Shown here in pieces: positions 8,156 to 16,428 of a DNA stretch of 64,000 nt (position 1 is the stretch's first letter; each line of letters starts with the position of its first letter). Under the pieces are notes generated by a model. That model did not search any database. It was not told the DNA's origin and saw only the letters and a list, made by a program, of their open reading frames with translations. The position numbers were made by a program, and so were the translations under genes. Origin of the DNA: Pseudomonas gingeri (GTDB lineage Bacteria; Pseudomonadota; Gammaproteobacteria; Pseudomonadales; Pseudomonadaceae); the NCBI RefSeq assembly GCF_013385425.1, contig NZ_JACAQA010000024.1:1-64000 (forward strand). Direction: 5' to 3'.

Positions 8156-8968
8156 TCAGGCTTGAGAAGCTGACGTCGGTGCTGTTGGCGTAGCCGCTGG
8201 AGCGGATGCCGGTGCCGGAGCGGCCGAGTTGGCCGCCGATACCGGAGCCACGGCAGGCTTGGCTGCCGCAGCAGGAGCCGGCTTCGCGGCAGCAGGCTTT
8301 TTCGCCGCTGCCGGTTTGGCCGCAGGTTTCGCGGCCGGTTTGGCTGCCACAGGCTTGGCCGCTGGTTTCACAGCCGGTTTCGCCGCTGCTGCCGGTTTGG
8401 CGGCGGGCTTGGCGACAGGTTTCGCTGCCGGCTTGGCAACTGCTTTCGCTGCCGGCTTGGCTGCCGAGGTTTTCGCCGCAGGCTTGGCAGCAGGTTTGGC
8501 CGCTGCTTTAACCAGAGGCTTGGCCGCTGCTGTTTTTTTCGAAGCCGGAGTCACGGCTTCCCCCGTCAGTTTCTCGATCTGCTTGGTCAAGGTATCGACC
8601 TTGCTGTGCAGCGCTTTCACTTCATTGCGGCTCGGTACGCCCAGGCGCGAAATGGCGCTGTTCAAGCGCTTGTCGAATGCCCCTTCCAACTCGTCCCACT
8701 TGCCCAGCGCACGGTCCTTGACCCCTGCGATGCGCGACTTGGCCGAACTGGCGGAGTCCTTGGCCGCGTCGACTTTCTTGTCGACGGCGGTCTTGGTGAG
8801 TTTCTCGGCCTTCTCGCCGTCTTTCACCAGGGTCTCGAAGAGTTTGCTGCCGTCGGTATCGATCTTCGAGTACACGCCTAAACCAGCAAGCCAGATTTTG
8901 CGGGAGTACTCCTCAACCTTCCCGATCCACGAGCTGCTTTCTTTCTCGGTATTCTTTTTGCCAGCCAT
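8156..8968 (-). CDS. phaF: Phasin PhaF with histone-like AAKP tail
   Basis: PhaF is a granule-associated phasin that also binds DNA and helps distribute granules to daughter cells. The ATG at 8968, preceded by AAGGAGAACGGG, gives 270 residues. Residues 1 to about 140 are the amphipathic phasin domain shared with PhaI (SRKIWLAGLGVYSKI), ending in a leucine-zipper-like stretch (VKALHSKVDTLTKQIEKL). The remainder is a low-complexity Ala-Lys-Pro domain of AAKP and similar repeats, like histone H1. The repeats are visible at DNA level as GCCGCAAAACCGG-type units. It follows phaI by 10 bases in one operon. Confidence 0.96.
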   Translation of the reverse strand: MAGKKNTEKESSSWIGKVEEYSRKIWLAGLGVYSKIDTDGSKLFETLVKDGEKAEKLTKTAVDKKVDAAKDSASSAKSRIAGVKDRALGKWDELEGAFDKRLNSAISRLGVPSRNEVKALHSKVDTLTKQIEKLTGEAVTPASKKTAAAKPLVKAAAKPAAKPAAKTSAAKPAAKAVAKPAAKPVAKPAAKPAAAAKPAVKPAAKPVAAKPAAKPAAKPAAAKKPAAAKPAPAAAAKPAVAPVSAANSAAPAPASAPAATPTAPTSASQA

Positions 8969-8978
8969 CCCGTTCTCC

Positions 8979-9401
8979 TTAATGTTTACGCGCGACACGT
9001 TCGAGCAATGCCGTCAGCTCATCGAGCTTAGCAGAGAGTGTCTCCACATCATGTTTAGACGGAATCCCGATGCGATTCAAGGCACTGGCGACACGGTTGT
9101 CAAAGGCCTTCTCGACCTTGTCCAGTTGCACTTCCACCTTGCCCTTGAGGCTGGTGACTTCGCTCTTAACGTTATCGATCTGGCTGTTGGCCGCTTCACG
9201 CTGCGCGCCAATCAGTTTTTTGCCTTCTTTTTCAACGTCTTGACCAGCTTCCACGAGTTCCTTGAAGTACTCGCTGCCTTCGCGGCCGACCTTGGTATAA
9301 GCGCCCAGACCCGCCAGCCAGATCTTGCGGGCATACACTTTCACCTCAGCCAGGGCGGTTGGCTGACCGTCGGATTTTTTCTTCAGACTTACTTTGGCCA
9401 T
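8979..9401 (-). CDS. phaI: Phasin PhaI
   Basis: Small granule-surface phasin of 140 residues, first gene of the phaI-phaF operon. The start at 9401 (MAKVSLKKKSDG) matches the usual N-terminus; an earlier in-frame start at 9440 would add 13 unlikely residues. The ARKIWLAGLGAYTKVGREGSEYF segment is the conserved amphipathic helix that coats the polymer, and the C-terminus has heptad-like Leu/Val spacing (VETLSAKLDELTALLERV). PhaI lacks the basic DNA-binding tail of PhaF. PhaD and carbon status control this operon in P. putida; the operator is not obvious here. Confidence 0.95.
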   Translation of the reverse strand: MAKVSLKKKSDGQPTALAEVKVYARKIWLAGLGAYTKVGREGSEYFKELVEAGQDVEKEGKKLIGAQREAANSQIDNVKSEVTSLKGKVEVQLDKVEKAFDNRVASALNRIGIPSKHDVETLSAKLDELTALLERVARKH

Positions 9402-9523
9402 GGTGCACCTCACACGTGAAGGGTTGGAGGATCTGCCCACCGGAATAGGGGCTTATGCACAAAGTAATGACAAAAATTAGAATGGGCACCCTAAAGGCCG
9501 GCCCGGTGTCGGAGTGGTGCTTG

Positions 9524-9612
9524 TTGTGGGAGCGGAGCTTGCCCGCGAAGAGGCCCTTGAAGCCGCTATAGACCTCACGGTGGTGCGGCGATCGACAAGC
9601 ACCGCTCCCACA
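9524..9612. repeat. REPIN upstream of phaI
   Basis: TGTGGGAGCGGAGCTTGCCCGCG and CAAGCACCGCTCCCACA are inverted arms about 50 bases apart. It lies in the 245-base gap between the phaI start and the end of the granule-region gene. Between the repeat and phaI the sequence is AT-richer (9455-9485) and probably carries the phaI promoter, but I could not fix its boxes. Confidence 0.75.
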
Positions 9613-9646
9613 AAAGCGCCCCTCCGCCAGGGCGCAGCACAGGTGG

Positions 9647-9922
9647 TCAGACCAGCGCCTTGTCCAGGGCCTTTTCGATCTCGGCCTTGATGGTGCCGCT
9701 CATGGCCGACATCAACAGGCCCAGCTCGACCTCGACGCGGATCGTTTCTTCACTCACATGCACCGCGCCTTTGACCCCGGAACGCTTGAGGTTGAGGGTA
9801 TCGCCGGACCACTGCGGCTCCAGGCCATACTGCCCGGCCAGCTTCTGCGCCAACTGGTCGGCCTTCTCGCGTGCACCGGCCTTGCCCAGGCCATGGGCGC
9901 GTTCAACACTAATACGGGCCAT
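9647..9922 (-). CDS. Polyhydroxyalkanoic acid system family protein (PHA_gran_rgn)
   Basis: A 91-residue protein of the family named for its frequent position next to PHA granule genes. It opens with MARISVERAHGLGKAGAREKADQLAQKL and ends in an amphipathic helix (SGTIKAEIEKALDKAL), with a small beta region between. This is a compact steroid-delta-isomerase-free domain whose function I do not know. It is in the same direction as phaI-phaF and directly upstream, with a REPIN between, so it may be separately transcribed. It is divergent from ubiE. Confidence 0.85.
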   Translation of the reverse strand: MARISVERAHGLGKAGAREKADQLAQKLAGQYGLEPQWSGDTLNLKRSGVKGAVHVSEETIRVEVELGLLMSAMSGTIKAEIEKALDKALV

Positions 9923-10076
9923 CGAATGACTCCTGCTCTATCGGGACTTGCCCGGTGATTCCTGACCCTGAATGCGTCAAAACGTCCCGGCGGTTGCCTA
10001 TCTTACATGCACCCTTGCCAAGACAAAGCCGGCCACCGGGATTAGAATGCCCGCATTCTCTTCTGGTGACAGCGAC

Positions 10077-10847
10077 ATGACTGATCAGCGCAAAGGCAGC
10101 GATGCCGAACCCACCACGCACTTCGGCTTCAAGAACGTACCGGAAAGCCAAAAGGCCGAGAAGGTCGCCGAGGTGTTCCACTCCGTGGCCGCCAAGTACG
10201 ACCTGATGAACGACGTGCTGTCCGGTGGCATGCATCGCCTCTGGAAGCGCTTCACCATCGAGCTGTCCGGCGTGCGCACGGGTAACCGGGTGCTGGATAT
10301 CGCCGGCGGCACCGGCGACCTGGCGCGCAAGTTCTCGCACCTGGTGGGCCCCACCGGCCAGGTGGTGCTGGCCGACATCAACGCCTCCATGCTCAAGGTC
10401 GGCCGTGATCGCCTGCTGGACCTGGGCGTGGCCGGCAATGTCGAGTTCGTCCAGGCCGACGCGGAAAAACTGCCGTTCCCGGACAACCATTTCGACTGCG
10501 TGACCATCGCCTTCGGCCTGCGCAACGTCACCCACAAGGAAGACGCCCTGCGCTCCATGCTGCGAGTCCTCAAGCCCGGCGGCCGCCTGCTGGTGCTGGA
10601 GTTCTCCAAACCGACCAACGCGCTGATGTCCAAGGTCTACGACGCCTATTCGTTCGCCTTCATGCCCCTGGCCGGCAAGCTGATCACCAACGACTCGGAA
10701 AGTTATCGCTACCTGGCCGAATCGATCCGCATGCACCCGAACCAGGAAACCCTGAAGTCGATGATGATGGAAGCCGGTTTCGACCGCGTGACCTACCACA
10801 ACATGACCGCGGGCATCGTCGCCCTGCATCGCGGCATCAAGCCCTGA
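10077..10847 (+). CDS. ubiE: Ubiquinone/menaquinone C-methyltransferase UbiE
   Basis: UbiE is the SAM-dependent C-methyltransferase of ubiquinone (and menaquinone) synthesis. The ATG at 10077 gives 256 residues, the usual Pseudomonas length, beginning MTDQRKGSDAEPTTHFGFKNV. The SAM-binding motif I is LDIAGGTGDLARKF, and the family signatures YDLMNDVLSGGMHRLWKR and HRGIKP at the C-terminus are present. Its stop overlaps the ubiJ start by one base (TGATG), the beginning of the ubiE-ubiJ-ubiB operon. Confidence 0.97.
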   Translation: MTDQRKGSDAEPTTHFGFKNVPESQKAEKVAEVFHSVAAKYDLMNDVLSGGMHRLWKRFTIELSGVRTGNRVLDIAGGTGDLARKFSHLVGPTGQVVLADINASMLKVGRDRLLDLGVAGNVEFVQADAEKLPFPDNHFDCVTIAFGLRNVTHKEDALRSMLRVLKPGGRLLVLEFSKPTNALMSKVYDAYSFAFMPLAGKLITNDSESYRYLAESIRMHPNQETLKSMMMEAGFDRVTYHNMTAGIVALHRGIKP

Positions 10848-11470
10848 TGATCCTCAGCGGCCTTCTCGCCGGCGTCGAACACGGTCTCAACCGTGTGTTG
10901 CGCCTCGACAGCACGGCCTTGAGCCGCCTGGGCCACCTGACCGGCAAAGTCATCGAAGTCGACTGCGCCAGCCCGGCCCTGAAGCTGTTCATCCTGCCCA
11001 GCGACGAAGGCCTGCTACTGGCCGCGCACTGGGCCGCCGAAGCCGACTGCATTCTCCGCGCCCCGGCCTCGAGCCTGCTGAACCTGGCCCTGAGCCGCGA
11101 CAAGACCGCCGTGCTCCACAGCCCCGAGGTCGACCTGGAAGGCGACAGCGCGGTGCTGCTGGACCTCGCCGGGGTACTCCAGGACCTGGAGCTGGATTGG
11201 GAGTACGAACTCTCGCACTGGCTCGGACCGATCGCCACGCCCCTGCTCAGCGGTCACCTGCGCAGCCGCGCCGGCTGGTACAAGCAGGGTTTCGTCAGCC
11301 TGAAGCAGAACCTCGCCGAATACCTCAGTGAAGAGTCCCGTGCCCTGGTCGGCACCCATGAGGCCGAAGCGCGCTTCGCCGAACTGGACCGGGTAAAACT
11401 CGACCTGGAACGTCTCGAGGCGCGTGTCGAGCGCCTTTCCCGATCCCTCAAATCCAGCGATAACGCATGA
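10847..11470 (+). CDS. ubiJ: Ubiquinone biosynthesis accessory factor UbiJ
   Basis: UbiJ is an SCP2-domain protein that, with UbiK, organises the aerobic ubiquinone synthesis complex and binds the lipid intermediates. The 207-residue protein has an N-terminal SCP2-like lipid-binding domain (to about residue 115; ALKLFILPSDEGLLLAAHW) and a C-terminal predicted coiled coil (ELDRVKLDLERLEARVERL), the region that contacts UbiK in E. coli. It overlaps ubiE by one base and ubiB by four, so translation is probably coupled. Confidence 0.93.
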   Translation: MILSGLLAGVEHGLNRVLRLDSTALSRLGHLTGKVIEVDCASPALKLFILPSDEGLLLAAHWAAEADCILRAPASSLLNLALSRDKTAVLHSPEVDLEGDSAVLLDLAGVLQDLELDWEYELSHWLGPIATPLLSGHLRSRAGWYKQGFVSLKQNLAEYLSEESRALVGTHEAEARFAELDRVKLDLERLEARVERLSRSLKSSDNA

Positions 11471-13068
11471 AGCTGCTTGCCGTCCGCCGTCTGTTGCGCA
11501 TCCAGCGCGTCGTGATCCGTTACCGTCTCGATGACCTGCTGTTCGAATTGCCCCTGCCCTGGTTCCTCCTGGCGCTGCGCTTTGCCCTGCCCTGGCGCTG
11601 GTTCCCGCGCAAGACCCTGGACCTGAGTCGCGGCGCACGCCTGCGCCTGGCCTTGCAGGACCTGGGACCGATCTTTATCAAGTTCGGCCAGATCCTCTCG
11701 ACCCGCCGCGACTTGCTGCCCGAGGACATCGCCGACGAGCTGATGCTGCTCCAGGACCGCGTGCCGCCGTTCGACTCGCAGACCGCGGTCACGCTGATCG
11801 AGGCGCAACTGGGCAAGAAGATCGGCGAAGTTTTCAGCCGCTTCGATATCGAACCATTGGCCTCGGCCTCGGTAGCCCAAGTGCATGCCGCCCAGCTCAA
11901 GAGCGGCGAGGAAGTGGTGGTGAAGGTCATCCGCCCCGGCCTCAAGCCGATCATCGCCCAGGACCTGGCGTGGCTGTTCCTCCTCGCCCGGGCCGCCGAG
12001 CGGGTCTCGGCCGATGCCCGCCTGCTGCACCCGGTGGACGTGGTCAGCGACTACGAAAAGACCATCTACGACGAACTCGACCTGCTGCGCGAGGCGGCCA
12101 ACGCCAGCCAGCTGCGGCGCAACTTCGAAGGTTCGGAGATGATGTACGTGCCCCAGGTCTACTGGGACTGGTGCCGGCCGAAAGTACTGGTGATGGAGCG
12201 CATCTACGGCATCCAGGTCACCGACCTGGCCACCCTGGCCGACCAGCGCACCGACATGAAAATGCTCGCCGAGCGTGGCGTGGAAATCTTCTTCACCCAG
12301 GTATTCCGCGACAGCTTCTTCCATGCCGACATGCACCCCGGCAATATCTTCGTCAGCACCGTGAACCCGTGGAGCCCGAAGTACATCGCCATCGACTGCG
12401 GCATCGTCGGCAGCCTGACCCCGGAAGACCAGGATTACCTGGCCCGCAACCTGTTCGCCTTCTTCAAGCGTGACTACCGCCGGGTCGCCCAGTTGCACAT
12501 CGACTCGGGCTGGGTGCCGGCGCACACCAAGCTCAACGAGTTCGAAGCCGCGATCCGCACCGTCTGCGAGCCGATCTTCGAAAAACCGCTCAAGGACATC
12601 TCCTTCGGCCAGGTGCTGATGCGCCTGTTCCAGACCGCGCGGCGCTTCAATATGGAAGTCCAGCCGCAGTTGGTGTTATTGCAGAAAACCCTGCTCAATA
12701 TCGAAGGCCTGGGCCGCCAGCTGTACCCGGACCTGGACCTGTGGAGCACCGCCCAGCCGTTCCTCGAACGCTGGATGCGCGAGCGTGTCAGCCCGAGAAC
12801 CCTGCTCGGCAACCTGCACGGCCAGATCGAGCAGTTGCCGCACCTGGCCAATATGACCCGCGACCTGCTCGAACGCATGGCCCAACCCCACGCCAGCAAT
12901 CCCGAGCCGAAAACCAGGCGCAAGGACGACTGGCTCCTGCGCCTGCTCGGCAGTGCGCACCTCGGCGGCGGCGTGGTACTGGCCGCCGGTGGGCCGCTGC
13001 ACGAGCTTGGCCATTGGCCGGCGGCGATCATGGTGATCGTCGGTTTGTATCTGATCGTGCGCCGATAG
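11467..13068 (+). CDS. ubiB: Ubiquinone biosynthesis regulatory protein kinase UbiB
   Basis: UbiB is an atypical kinase-like ATPase required for ubiquinone synthesis. The 533-residue protein shows the family KxGQ motif (FIKFGQILSTR, about residues 73-83), the Ala-rich nucleotide loop (ASASVAQVHAA), the catalytic HADMHPGN segment and metal-binding AIDCG. A C-terminal hydrophobic hairpin (LGGGVVLAAGG... then AAIMVIVGLYLIV) anchors it in the inner membrane. The start ATG overlaps ubiJ by 4 bp (ATGA). Eighty bases with no gene follow before hisI. Confidence 0.97.
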   Translation: MKLLAVRRLLRIQRVVIRYRLDDLLFELPLPWFLLALRFALPWRWFPRKTLDLSRGARLRLALQDLGPIFIKFGQILSTRRDLLPEDIADELMLLQDRVPPFDSQTAVTLIEAQLGKKIGEVFSRFDIEPLASASVAQVHAAQLKSGEEVVVKVIRPGLKPIIAQDLAWLFLLARAAERVSADARLLHPVDVVSDYEKTIYDELDLLREAANASQLRRNFEGSEMMYVPQVYWDWCRPKVLVMERIYGIQVTDLATLADQRTDMKMLAERGVEIFFTQVFRDSFFHADMHPGNIFVSTVNPWSPKYIAIDCGIVGSLTPEDQDYLARNLFAFFKRDYRRVAQLHIDSGWVPAHTKLNEFEAAIRTVCEPIFEKPLKDISFGQVLMRLFQTARRFNMEVQPQLVLLQKTLLNIEGLGRQLYPDLDLWSTAQPFLERWMRERVSPRTLLGNLHGQIEQLPHLANMTRDLLERMAQPHASNPEPKTRRKDDWLLRLLGSAHLGGGVVLAAGGPLHELGHWPAAIMVIVGLYLIVRR

Positions 13069-13148
13069 CCAGTCGGGCCGTGGGCTGGCACACTGTTGAT
13101 TCGCCGAGGCATCACCACGCGGGTGGTGTCCGGTTGTCGGAGTCGAAG

Positions 13149-13541
13149 ATGAAAGACTGGCTGGACGAGATCAAATGGGACAGTGACGGCCTGGTGCCGG
13201 CCATTGCCCAGGATCACAAGACCGGGCGCGTGCTGATGATGGCCTGGATGAACCGCGAAGCGCTGCAACTGACCGCAAGCGAAAACCGCGCCATTTACTG
13301 GTCACGCTCCCGTGGCAAGCTGTGGCGCAAGGGCGAAGAGTCTGGCCATGTGCAGCACCTGCACGAAATGCGCCTGGATTGCGACGCCGACGTGATCATC
13401 CTGATGGTCGAGCAGGTCGGTGATATCGCCTGCCACACCGGCCGGCACAGTTGCTTCTACCGCGTGTATGAAAACGGCGGCTGGAAGATCGTCGACCCGG
13501 TCCTCAAGGACCCGCACAGCATCTACTCGGCAGGACACTGA
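13149..13541 (+). CDS. hisI: Phosphoribosyl-AMP cyclohydrolase HisI
   Basis: HisI opens the adenine ring of phosphoribosyl-AMP, the third step of histidine synthesis. The ATG at 13149 (MKDWLDEIKWDSDG) gives 130 residues. Metal-binding elements are visible: the Asp-rich DCDAD for magnesium and CHTGRHSCFY for zinc with conserved cysteines. hisE follows after 2 bases, so the second and third pathway steps are encoded as a pair of separate proteins rather than the HisIE fusion of enterics. The longer open frame upstream belongs to the end of ubiB in another frame. Confidence 0.97.
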   Translation: MKDWLDEIKWDSDGLVPAIAQDHKTGRVLMMAWMNREALQLTASENRAIYWSRSRGKLWRKGEESGHVQHLHEMRLDCDADVIILMVEQVGDIACHTGRHSCFYRVYENGGWKIVDPVLKDPHSIYSAGH

Positions 13542-13543
13542 AC

Positions 13544-13876
13544 ATGACTGACACCCTGACCCGTCTGGCCCAAGTGCTGGAAGAGCGCAAAGGCGCCGCC
13601 GCCGACAGCTCCTACGTCGCCAGCCTCTATCACAAGGGCCTGAACAAGATCCTGGAAAAGGTTGGCGAAGAGTCGGTCGAGACTATTATTGCTGCAAAGG
13701 ATGCCGCGATCAGTGGCGACTGCAGCGACGTCATCTACGAAACCGCCGATTTGTGGTTCCACAGTATGGTCATGCTCGCCCAACTGGGGCAGCATCCGCA
13801 GGCCGTGCTGGACGAACTGGATCGCCGCTTCGGCCTGTCCGGACACGTCGAGAAAGCCTCGCGCCCGTCCGCCTAA
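13544..13876 (+). CDS. hisE: Phosphoribosyl-ATP diphosphatase HisE
   Basis: HisE removes pyrophosphate from phosphoribosyl-ATP, the second histidine step. It is a 110-residue all-helical MazG-like protein with the family pattern KVGEESVETIIAAKD and DVIYETADLWFHSMVML, whose acidic residues bind Mg2+. It directly follows hisI and precedes tatA by 23 bases. The hisI-hisE-tatABC arrangement is a standard Pseudomonas neighbourhood. Confidence 0.96.
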   Translation: MTDTLTRLAQVLEERKGAAADSSYVASLYHKGLNKILEKVGEESVETIIAAKDAAISGDCSDVIYETADLWFHSMVMLAQLGQHPQAVLDELDRRFGLSGHVEKASRPSA

Positions 13877-13899
13877 CAACTTTCGAGAGGAGCAGCATC

Positions 13900-14178
13900 A
13901 TGGGCATTTTTGACTGGAAACACTGGATCGTCATCCTGGTTGTCGTCGTGCTGGTGTTCGGCACCAAGAAACTGAAGAACCTGGGCACCGACGTCGGCGA
14001 ATCGATCAAGGGCTTTCGCAAGGCCATGAACGACGAAGAAAAACCTGCCGAGCCGGTGGTCCCCCCTGTCGTGCAACCGGCTCCACCGGTACAGCCACAG
14101 GCTACCGCCCAGCAGAACACGCCGCACACCATCGATGTGCAGGCGCAGAAAGTTGACGAGCCCCGCAACAATTCTTGA
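13900..14178 (+). CDS. tatA: Twin-arginine translocase subunit TatA
   Basis: TatA forms the size-variable pore of the Tat pathway that exports folded proteins. From the ATG at 13900 (GAGAGGAGCAGC upstream) the protein is 92 residues: a short N-terminus MGIFDWKH, one membrane helix (WIVILVVVVLVFGTKKL), a hinge and an amphipathic helix (GTDVGESIKGFRKAMNDEE), then a Pro/Val/Gln-rich unstructured tail. It is the first gene of tatABC. Confidence 0.96.
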   Translation: MGIFDWKHWIVILVVVVLVFGTKKLKNLGTDVGESIKGFRKAMNDEEKPAEPVVPPVVQPAPPVQPQATAQQNTPHTIDVQAQKVDEPRNNS

Positions 14179-14188
14179 GTACTGACAA

Positions 14189-14650
14189 ATGTTCGGTATC
14201 AGCTTCAGTGAACTGCTGCTCGTGGGCCTGGTGGCCCTGTTGGTGCTCGGCCCCGAGCGCCTGCCCCATGCCGCGCGCACGGCAGGCCTGTGGGTCGGGC
14301 GGTTGAAGCGCAGCTTCAACGCGATCAAGCAGGAAGTGGAACGCGAGATCGGCGCCGACGAGATCCGTCGGCAACTGCACAACGAGCACATCCTCTCGCT
14401 GGAGCAGGAGGCTCGCAAGATCCTCTCGCCGATCGCCACCAGCACCCCGGCCGAGCCGGTGGTGGAGCAGACGATCCACACCGCTCCACCCGTGTCGACG
14501 GAAACCCCGCCGACGCCGGCGAGCACCGCCGAACCGGTAGCGGTACTCGGTGCCGTGGAGCCCGCGCCGCACCTGACAGAACCCGCAAGCACGACGCCAG
14601 CCGCCGCGCCTGCGCCTCATGACCCTACATTGCCGCCGCGAGCCCCATGA
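14189..14650 (+). CDS. tatB: Sec-independent protein translocase TatB
   Basis: TatB pairs with TatC to form the receptor for twin-arginine signal peptides. The 153-residue protein has the signature MFGISFSELLLVGLVALLVLGPERLP (membrane helix with the conserved Glu and GPERLP hinge) followed by a long amphipathic helix and an acidic, Pro/Thr-rich tail. It lies 10 bases after tatA and overlaps tatC by 4 bp. Confidence 0.96.
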   Translation: MFGISFSELLLVGLVALLVLGPERLPHAARTAGLWVGRLKRSFNAIKQEVEREIGADEIRRQLHNEHILSLEQEARKILSPIATSTPAEPVVEQTIHTAPPVSTETPPTPASTAEPVAVLGAVEPAPHLTEPASTTPAAAPAPHDPTLPPRAP

Positions 14651-15432
14651 GCGATATTCCGGAAAACGACCAGCACATGCCGCTGGTTTCGCACCTCACC
14701 GAGTTGCGCACCCGCCTGCTGCGCTGTGTCGCGGCGATCTTCCTGATCTTCGCCGGGCTGTTCGCCTTTACCCAGCAGATCTACACCTTCGTCTCGATCC
14801 CGCTGCGCCAGTACCTGCCGGCGGGCGCGACGATGATCGCCACCGACGTGTCGTCGCCGTTCCTGACGCCGCTCAAACTGACCATGATGGTCTCGCTGTT
14901 CCTGGCCATCCCGGTGATCCTGCACCAGATCTGGGGCTTTATCGCACCGGGCCTGTACAAGCATGAAAAACGCATCGCCGTGCCGCTGCTGGTGTCGAGC
15001 ATCCTGCTGTTCTACACCGGCATGGCCTTCGCCTACTTCCTGGTGTTCCCGCTGATCTTCAAGTTCTTCGCCGCCGCCACCCCGGCCGGCGTGGAAATGA
15101 TGACCGATATCACCAGCTACCTCGACTTCGTGATGACGCTGTTCTTCGCCTTCGGCGTGGCCTTCGAAATCCCCGTGGCGGTGGTGCTGCTGGTATGGAT
15201 AGGCGTGGTCGACGTCAAGTACCTGAAGAAAATCCGTCCCTACGTGGTCATCGGCTGCTTTGTGGTCGGTATGATCCTGACCCCGCCGGACGTGTTCTCC
15301 CAGACCCTGCTGGCGGTGCCGATGTGGCTGCTGTTCGAGATCGGCATCCTGTTCGGTGGCCTGGTCCGCAAACGCAGTGACGAAGAGGCCGCCGACCGCG
15401 ACGACGCCCAGCCGCCAGCCCCGCTGACGTGA
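14647..15432 (+). CDS. tatC: Twin-arginine translocase subunit TatC
   Basis: TatC is the six-helix inner-membrane core of the Tat translocase that binds the RR signal peptide. The 261-residue protein starts MSDIPENDQHMPLVSHLTELRTRLLRC, with the conserved HLTELRxRL motif and a Glu in the cytosolic groove, and contains the FxxPLIFKFF and TPPDVFSQ family motifs. The ATGA overlap with tatB and the 4-bp overlap with rsmE indicate one transcript. Confidence 0.97.
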   Translation: MSDIPENDQHMPLVSHLTELRTRLLRCVAAIFLIFAGLFAFTQQIYTFVSIPLRQYLPAGATMIATDVSSPFLTPLKLTMMVSLFLAIPVILHQIWGFIAPGLYKHEKRIAVPLLVSSILLFYTGMAFAYFLVFPLIFKFFAAATPAGVEMMTDITSYLDFVMTLFFAFGVAFEIPVAVVLLVWIGVVDVKYLKKIRPYVVIGCFVVGMILTPPDVFSQTLLAVPMWLLFEIGILFGGLVRKRSDEEAADRDDAQPPAPLT

Positions 15433-16136
15433 ACCTGCTGCTTCTGGAGGAGGCCGACTTTATCGCGGCCGACCTCGTGGTGCTGCGGGATCGGCGCCTG
15501 ACCCATATGCAGGAAGTCCATCGCGTGGCGGTGGGCGACAGCTTGCGGGTCGGGCGTATCGGCGGCCTGATGGGCAGCGCCGAGGTATTGCGCCTGGATA
15601 CCACGGAAGCCGAGTTGCGGGTCAGCCTGGATCGCGCGCCACCGGCGAAACTGCCGCTGACCCTGATCCTCGCCCTGCCGCGCCCGAAAATGCTTCGCCG
15701 GGTGTTCCAGACCGTCGCCACCCTCGGCGTACCGAAAGTGGTGCTGGTGAACAGCTACCGGGTGGAAAAGAGCTTCTGGCAGACCCCGTTCCTCGAACCC
15801 GCAGCGATTCGCGAGCAACTGATCCTCGGCCTGGAGCAGACCCGCGACACCGTACTGCCGGAAATCGTTATCGAGAAACGCTTCAAGCCCTTTGTCGAAG
15901 ACCGCCTGCCGGCCATCAGCGCGGGCACTCTCGGCCTGGTCGGCCACCCCGGCGACTACCCGGCCTGCCCTCGTGGCCTGGATGAGCCGGTGACCCTGGC
16001 CATCGGCCCGGAAGGCGGCTGGATTCCTTACGAAATCGACCTGCTGGGCAAGGCCGGGCTGCAACCGGTGCAACTCGGCGAACGCATCCTGCGGGTCGAG
16101 ACCGCCGTGACCGCCCTGCTCGCCCGGTTGTTCTGA
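15429..16136 (+). CDS. rsmE: 16S rRNA (uracil-1498-N3)-methyltransferase RsmE
   Basis: RsmE methylates N3 of U1498 in 16S rRNA. The 235-residue SPOUT-class enzyme begins with a GTG overlapping the tatC stop. The SAM-binding trefoil-knot motifs AIGPEGGWIPYEIDLL and LGERILRVETAVTALL are near the C-terminus, preceded by an N-terminal PUA-like domain (HMQEVHRVAVGDSLRVG). It is the last gene of the tat run; a REPIN follows. Confidence 0.95.
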   Translation: MNLLLLEEADFIAADLVVLRDRRLTHMQEVHRVAVGDSLRVGRIGGLMGSAEVLRLDTTEAELRVSLDRAPPAKLPLTLILALPRPKMLRRVFQTVATLGVPKVVLVNSYRVEKSFWQTPFLEPAAIREQLILGLEQTRDTVLPEIVIEKRFKPFVEDRLPAISAGTLGLVGHPGDYPACPRGLDEPVTLAIGPEGGWIPYEIDLLGKAGLQPVQLGERILRVETAVTALLARLF

Positions 16137-16192
16137 TCCACCAATGCTCTTTTCATAGCCCCCTCGCCCAACACCCGGATGTACTCGGTCCC

Positions 16193-16269
16193 CTGTAGGA
16201 GCAGGGCTTGCCCGCGAAGCTTTTGGCGATCTCAAGGTCCTCTTCGCTGGCAAGCCATGCTCCTACAGG
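16193..16269. repeat. REPIN downstream of rsmE
   Basis: CTGTAGGAGCAGGGCTTGCC and GGCAAGCCATGCTCCTACAG are inverted arms, with an interior GAAGCTTTTGGCGATCTCAAGG shared in part with the element at 18400. The interval 16137-16428 otherwise shows only the leader of the chemoreceptor gene. Confidence 0.8.
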
Positions 16270-16428
16270 TACGCGTTCGACAGGCAGAAAGCAAAAACCT
16301 TCACCTTTAAGGGAATCTCCCTACAGCCCATTCAGGTCGCATCTCCCGCGTCCAAGCCGATGACAGAACATGCCCCACGCACTCGCGCGTGAGGGCCATG
16401 GACTTATCTGTTTGGCAGGAGATTCACC

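Noticed and set aside
8200..8530. Regular repeats that might suggest a CRISPR-like array
   Set aside because: The units are coding, variable, have no constant spacers and translate to the AAKP tail of PhaF.
16356..16363. GCCGATGA before the HBM chemoreceptor as a flagellar (sigma-28) -10 box
   Set aside because: No matching -35 TAAA-type element at the required 11-base spacing. The GCCGATGT at 44092 before the other receptor fails the same way.
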